Positions 59,793-64,000 of a stretch of 64,000 nt of DNA are shown one piece after another. How positions within the stretch are numbered: position 1 is the stretch's first letter; each line of letters starts with the position of its first letter. The stretch is taken from the NCBI GenBank assembly GCA_030674185.1, contig JAPXFY010000031.1, positions 43,635,085 to 43,699,084 of the forward strand, read 5' to 3'. The DNA comes from Monoplex corrugatus (Eukaryota; Mollusca; Gastropoda; Littorinimorpha; Ranellidae). The notes beneath the pieces were generated by a model. That model saw nothing but the letters and a program-made list of their open reading frames with translations. It was not told where the DNA came from and did no database searches. The position numbers were made by a program, and so were the translations under genes.

Positions 59793-59854
<62 letters not shown>
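59678..59854. repeat. (CA)n with CCAAACTTGTAC-interrupted units
   Basis: A CA-rich unit of about 40 bp with the CAAACTTGTAC spacer occurs three times, then a pure (CA)n run. CAAACTTGTA reappears at its right edge. Confidence 0.9.
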
Positions 59855-59858
<4 letters not shown>

Positions 59859-60474
59859 TGTATTTAAAAAAACTCAACCTCTTTGTTTTTTGTAATCTGA
59901 TTTACATAATACAGTGCAAAAAATCAGAATATTCTGAATTAAAATTTTCAATGATTAAGAATTACTGTAAAAAAGAAAAGTAACAATGCAATGATGATCA
60001 CGGTCTTTAATGCCAAGTAATATTATTTTATTTATGCATGTGAACAAAACAATGTCTCCATACGTTTGTTTTACAGTACAATCTTAGTACTGTCAAAAGT
60101 GTTTATTTCGCATTCACCAAAAACTTGAAAAAATATATAAGAATAATTCTGAATCATAGTGGTACCTTTTTCTAATTTCATTCATCCATTTCATATTTCT
60201 CCTGTCCAGCTCTTGTATCATACACAGCACTGAAAATAGTAAATCTACAGATATGTTTTTGATCATTTTCCATACTTGGGATTAAAACGAAGAGTATAAT
60301 GCCTAGCAGGAGTAAACTTTTCATGATGTTATAATGGAAAACATCACTGCTAAAGAAAACCATTTATATCATTCACAAAGGAATTTGCTAAAGTTGACAT
60401 ATACTGACAGACTTAAGATATACGAACGGTACCAAATTAAAAACTATTTAGGACGATACAATTAGTTTAACACA
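59855..60474. other. No gene seen
   Basis: AT-rich non-coding sequence. Confidence 0.5.
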
Positions 60475-60665
60475 GTCTTGTATACATACATAATGTAAAA
60501 TCATGTTCTATGGTGGTCTTGTATATGCAGTACAAGACCATGTTCTAGTCTTGTGTATGTAGTAAAAGACCAGTTCTATGTTGTCTTGTATGAAGAGCAA
60601 GATCACATTCTACAGTGGTCTTGTGTACATAGTAAAAGATCACAATTTTATGGTAGTGTTGTATG
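60475..60665. repeat. ~57-bp diverged tandem repeat, ~3-4 copies
   Basis: Copies contain ATGTTCTANNGTGGTCTTGT and AGTANAAGACCA. A further copy lies at about 62020-62080, on the other side of the 55-bp array. Confidence 0.75.
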
Positions 60666-60845
60666 TCCAACTGGTTGAAAGGTTTTATTCCAATGATATC
60701 AAAATCAGTTTCATTAGGCATGAGTCACCTGCATGCCTTCTTATTTAATTGAAGGCTGCTTGGAAGATTCACTCTAGGATTGTAATGGCAGCCAAAGCGA
60801 CCTGCACCTGACTGCTGTGATGTGGGGGACCCCCTTCTTTCTGTG

Positions 60846-61676
60846 TCTAACTCTGCATGTGACAGAGTTTTCGCTCTGTGACAGTAAGACTAAGACAGAC
60901 TTTAGACCTACCTCTGTCAGGGTATTCACTCTATGACAGTAAGACCATGACAGACTTTAGACCTACCTCTGTCAGGGTATTCACTCTGTGACAGTAAGAC
61001 CAAGACAGACTTTAGACCTACCTCTGTCAGGATATTCACTCTGTGACAGTAAGACCAAACAGACTTTAGACCTACCTCTGTCAGGGTATTCACTCTATGA
61101 CAGTAAGACCAAGACAGATTTTAGACCTACCTCTGTCAGGGTATTCGCTCTATGACAGTAAGACCAAGACAGACTTTAGACCACCTCTGTCAGGGTATTC
61201 GCTCTATGACAGTAAGACCAAGACAGACTTTAGACCTACCTCTGTCAGGGTATTCACTCTATGACAGTAAGACAAGACAGACTTTAGACTTACCTCTGTC
61301 AGGGTATTCACTCTATGACAGTAAGACTAAGACAGACTTTAGACCTACCTCTGTCAAGGTATTCACTCTATGACAGAAAGACCAAGACAGACTTTAGACC
61401 TACCTCTGTCAAGGTATTCACTCTGTGACAGTAAGACCAAGACAGACTTTAGACCTACCTCTGTCAGGGTATTCACTCTATGACAGTAAGACTAAGACAG
61501 ACTTTAGACCTACCTCTGTCAAGGTATTCACTCTGTGACAGTAAGACCAAGACAGACTTTAGACCTACCTCTGTCAAGGTATTCACTCTATGACAGTAAG
61601 ACCAAGACAGACTTTAGACCTACCTCTGTCAAGGTATTCACTCTATGACAGAAAGACCAAGACAGACTTTAGATCT
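60846..61676. repeat. 55-bp minisatellite, ~15 copies
   Basis: Unit contains ACCTACCTCTGTCAGGGTAT and TCACTCTATGACAGTAAGAC, ending CAAGACAGACTTTAG. Variants are CTATG/CTGTG and AGGG/AAGG. Confidence 0.97.
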
Positions 61677-62529
61677 AACAGGCAGAGCAAGACGCTACAC
61701 ACTGTAATCACACTGAAGTCAAAGACTGAGAACAGCCACAGTGTGCCCCTGTCCAATGAACTCTTGAAGAAATGCAACCAGAGCACTAGAAAATCTCTGA
61801 ACCGTGCTAAACAGGTTTATCTGTAACTTACAAACAGCCTTCAAAAAGAGGTTAATGTTCTATTTTTACTTTTATCAAAATTTATGTGATCTATATAGTT
61901 TAGATGATTGTTCCCCAAAAATTCCCAACAGTTCCCAAAAAATTCTTAAAATTCCTAAAAAAAAAAAAAAATCCAAACTGTTCCTAAAAAGAGGGGTTGG
62001 CATCTCTGGTGTAGAACAAAATCATGTTCTAAGGCAGCCTTGTTATGCAGTGCACTTTCTATGGTAGTCTTGTAAATACAACAAAAATTGATTCTTGATA
62101 AATGGGTAAAATCAAATGTATGAATACAATCCTGATAAATTTTCCAAAGTTCTTAGAACAACAAACATAAATCCTGTTGAAATTTATGCGGCTTTAATCT
62201 TCTATTTTTTAAACTTGGCAATGCTCAAATGCTGCTGCAAATGAGACAATTTGTTAAAAAATACTGAAATAAAATAATTTTACGTTAAAAAATTACAATT
62301 TTCAAAAAACACAAACAATGTTAAAATTGTTTCCTGATCAGGACTGTCTACAAATGTCATTTGATGTCACAGCTGTGTGAAATGATCTTTTGTGTTTGTG
62401 TATATAATATAAAACACGGTCTACAACGCCCATTCTGGCACTGTGAATCTGTATACATCTTTCAGAAATATTTCCAAGTGGATGTAAATGAAAGACATCA
62501 TGGCAAAACAATATCTGAATGAAAACAAT
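61677..62529. other. No gene seen
   Basis: AT-rich, with A-runs near 61957. No coding signal. Confidence 0.5.
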
Positions 62530-62718
62530 GGGTCCAATAAATTATAACCATGTTTTCAAGATTTGACAACTTTAATTCATTTTGTTACTGACAAGGTCTA
62601 ATAAATTATAACCATGTTTCAAGATTTGACAACTTTAATTCATTTTGTTACTGACAAGGTCCAATAAATTATAACCATGTTTCAAGATTTTGACAACTTT
62701 AATTCATTTTGTAACTGA
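62530..62718. repeat. ~64-bp tandem repeat, 3 copies
   Basis: Unit CCAATAAATTATAACCATGT, CAAGATTTGACAACTTTAAT, TCATTTTGTTACTGACAAG. Copies are nearly identical. Confidence 0.95.
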
Positions 62719-63194
62719 CAAATTCTTTTCTTATTGTAGAATTGACAAAAGTGTAAGTAGCGTAAGACAAAGTTTACGATGAACAAGTCATGCATCTACT
62801 CCATTTTGGCCAAAAAAAAGTTCAGGACATAACAGTTCAAATCAAAATGTGTCACTTTTTCCATCTTCTTTTTTCATCGGCACAGACTGTTCACCTATTT
62901 AGTGGAGCTTTACCAAATTTATCAAAGTGATCATACATGTGTGTAAAACTATACCTCTCTTTTTACAGGGCTTAGAAAAAAACAACATCCGTTGTCAAAT
63001 GTCTGACTTTAACATATATCAAGACTGAGTGAAACTGGAAATTGTTCAATATTACAGTTACACAAAATGGATATAACGCTGCGTGAAAAGGGTGATTGCT
63101 GGTACAACTATCCGTCTTGTTTATGTCTAAAACGGAGCATGAGCTAAAAATTTCAAGAAATCCAGCATGACTTATTTCTGACAAAAACATAAAA

Positions 63195-63351
63195 CTTTCA
63201 TCCCAACACAACCATAACACTGATTCCATTCACACTATATGACTTCACCAATTCACAGTAACTTTCAGTTTGACACACAGCAAACTGCTGGCTGTGACAA
63301 GTCCATCCATCATCCCACAACAGCCACACACAAGCTTTCACAACCTGAAGT

Positions 63352-63385
<34 letters not shown>

Positions 63386-63775
63386 GCACACCAAAACGCA
63401 GACACACGGTGGAACATGTTGACTTGTGTGGGACACAAAATGCCTGAGGATGACTGAAAAAAGTTCAAACAGTCCGGAGGAAACAGACTGTCACAGGAGC
63501 AGAGATCTAGGAGAAATGCTGTCAGGGGACTAAACTCTCTCTGCACAACGTCATCTCTCCGTCTGCTGCACTCGCCAGTAAAACAGAGTCACCACCACAC
63601 CTGCACATCACATCACATCAATTCAGTTCAATTCAATTCAATATCACTTCATGAATCCACATGGAAATTCATTTTCATCCCAACACAACCATAACACTGA
63701 TTCATTCACACTACATGCCTACACCAATTCACGGTAACTTTAGTCTGACACACAGCAAATCTGCTGGCTGTTTTT
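63195..63775. repeat. ~100-bp direct duplication, copies ~475 bp apart
   Basis: 63198-63298 and about 63675-63772 share CATCCCAACACAACCATAAC, ACTGATTCATTCACAC-like and ACACACAGCAAACTGCTGGC segments. A (CA)n run at about 63356-63380 lies between them. No coding signal in 62.7-64.0 kb. Confidence 0.85.
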
Positions 63776-64000
63776 TGTGTTCACAGGCTTGTTATGATCA
63801 CAAACACAAACTTATCAGACACACATTCAAAGGGATACAAACTATTCAAATAAAAATTCACTGATGACGTCCATGAACCCACACAAATCATGAATTATCA
63901 CAGTTTCACCCATACACTCCTGCAGACATGACAAACTCACAAGCACAAAAAGTAACAACTACCAACATTACATCACATATATACATGGAAGCTACTCACA

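Overview
The window is eukaryotic genomic DNA, most likely from a lophotrochozoan invertebrate and probably a mollusc. The grounds are intron-rich gene structure with GT..AG borders, decayed RTE-type and CR1/L2-type LINE reverse-transcriptase fragments, tRNA-derived SINE-like repeats, TTAA-flanked foldback elements, and very dense microsatellites and minisatellites. The species assignment is inference. There are no prokaryotic operons, rRNA genes or CRISPR arrays, and I found no complete tRNA gene.

One protein-coding gene can be supported, on the + strand from about 16.3 to 44.3 kb. It encodes a Rho-family guanine nucleotide exchange factor of the Asef/collybistin group (ARHGEF4, ARHGEF9, SPATA13). 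A ~3.65 kb first coding exon holds a long, probably disordered N-terminal region and the start of the DH (Dbl homology) domain. Eight further exons (22851-23030, 24085-24189, 25839-26096, 27689-27817, 28628-28712, 29625-29783, 31641-31718, 44165-44340) carry the rest of the DH domain, the PH (pleckstrin homology) domain and a short C-terminal tail. All junctions keep frame, and exons 2-9 together encode 389 residues plus the stop. The first exon shows three apparent frame breaks. The SH3 domain that normally precedes the DH domain in this family is not visible.

Region by region: 0-12 kb is LINE and SINE relics plus simple-sequence and minisatellite tracts, including a foldback element built around CA/TA/GT runs and a 1.6 kb pure pyrimidine array. 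12-15 kb holds a 36-bp minisatellite, a perfect inverted repeat, and a ~78-bp satellite that appears to have grown out of a TTAA-flanked foldback element. 15-16.3 kb is the likely promoter and 5' UTR. 16.3-44.3 kb is the gene. Its introns contain LINE pieces, tandem repeats that repeatedly abut the 3' splice sites, and in the last intron an 8.4 kb satellite with internal higher-order structure. 44.3-64 kb is the 3' UTR, then repeat-rich DNA with minisatellites, foldback elements and LINE relics, and no gene I can support.

The most unusual pattern is that five of the eight introns end in tandem duplications at or next to the 3' splice site. In two cases (exons 2 and 8) the duplicated unit includes the acceptor and the first codons of the exon, and the decoy copies carry in-frame stops. 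The second notable pattern is a dispersed TTAA foldback family that links short mobile elements to a tandem satellite.
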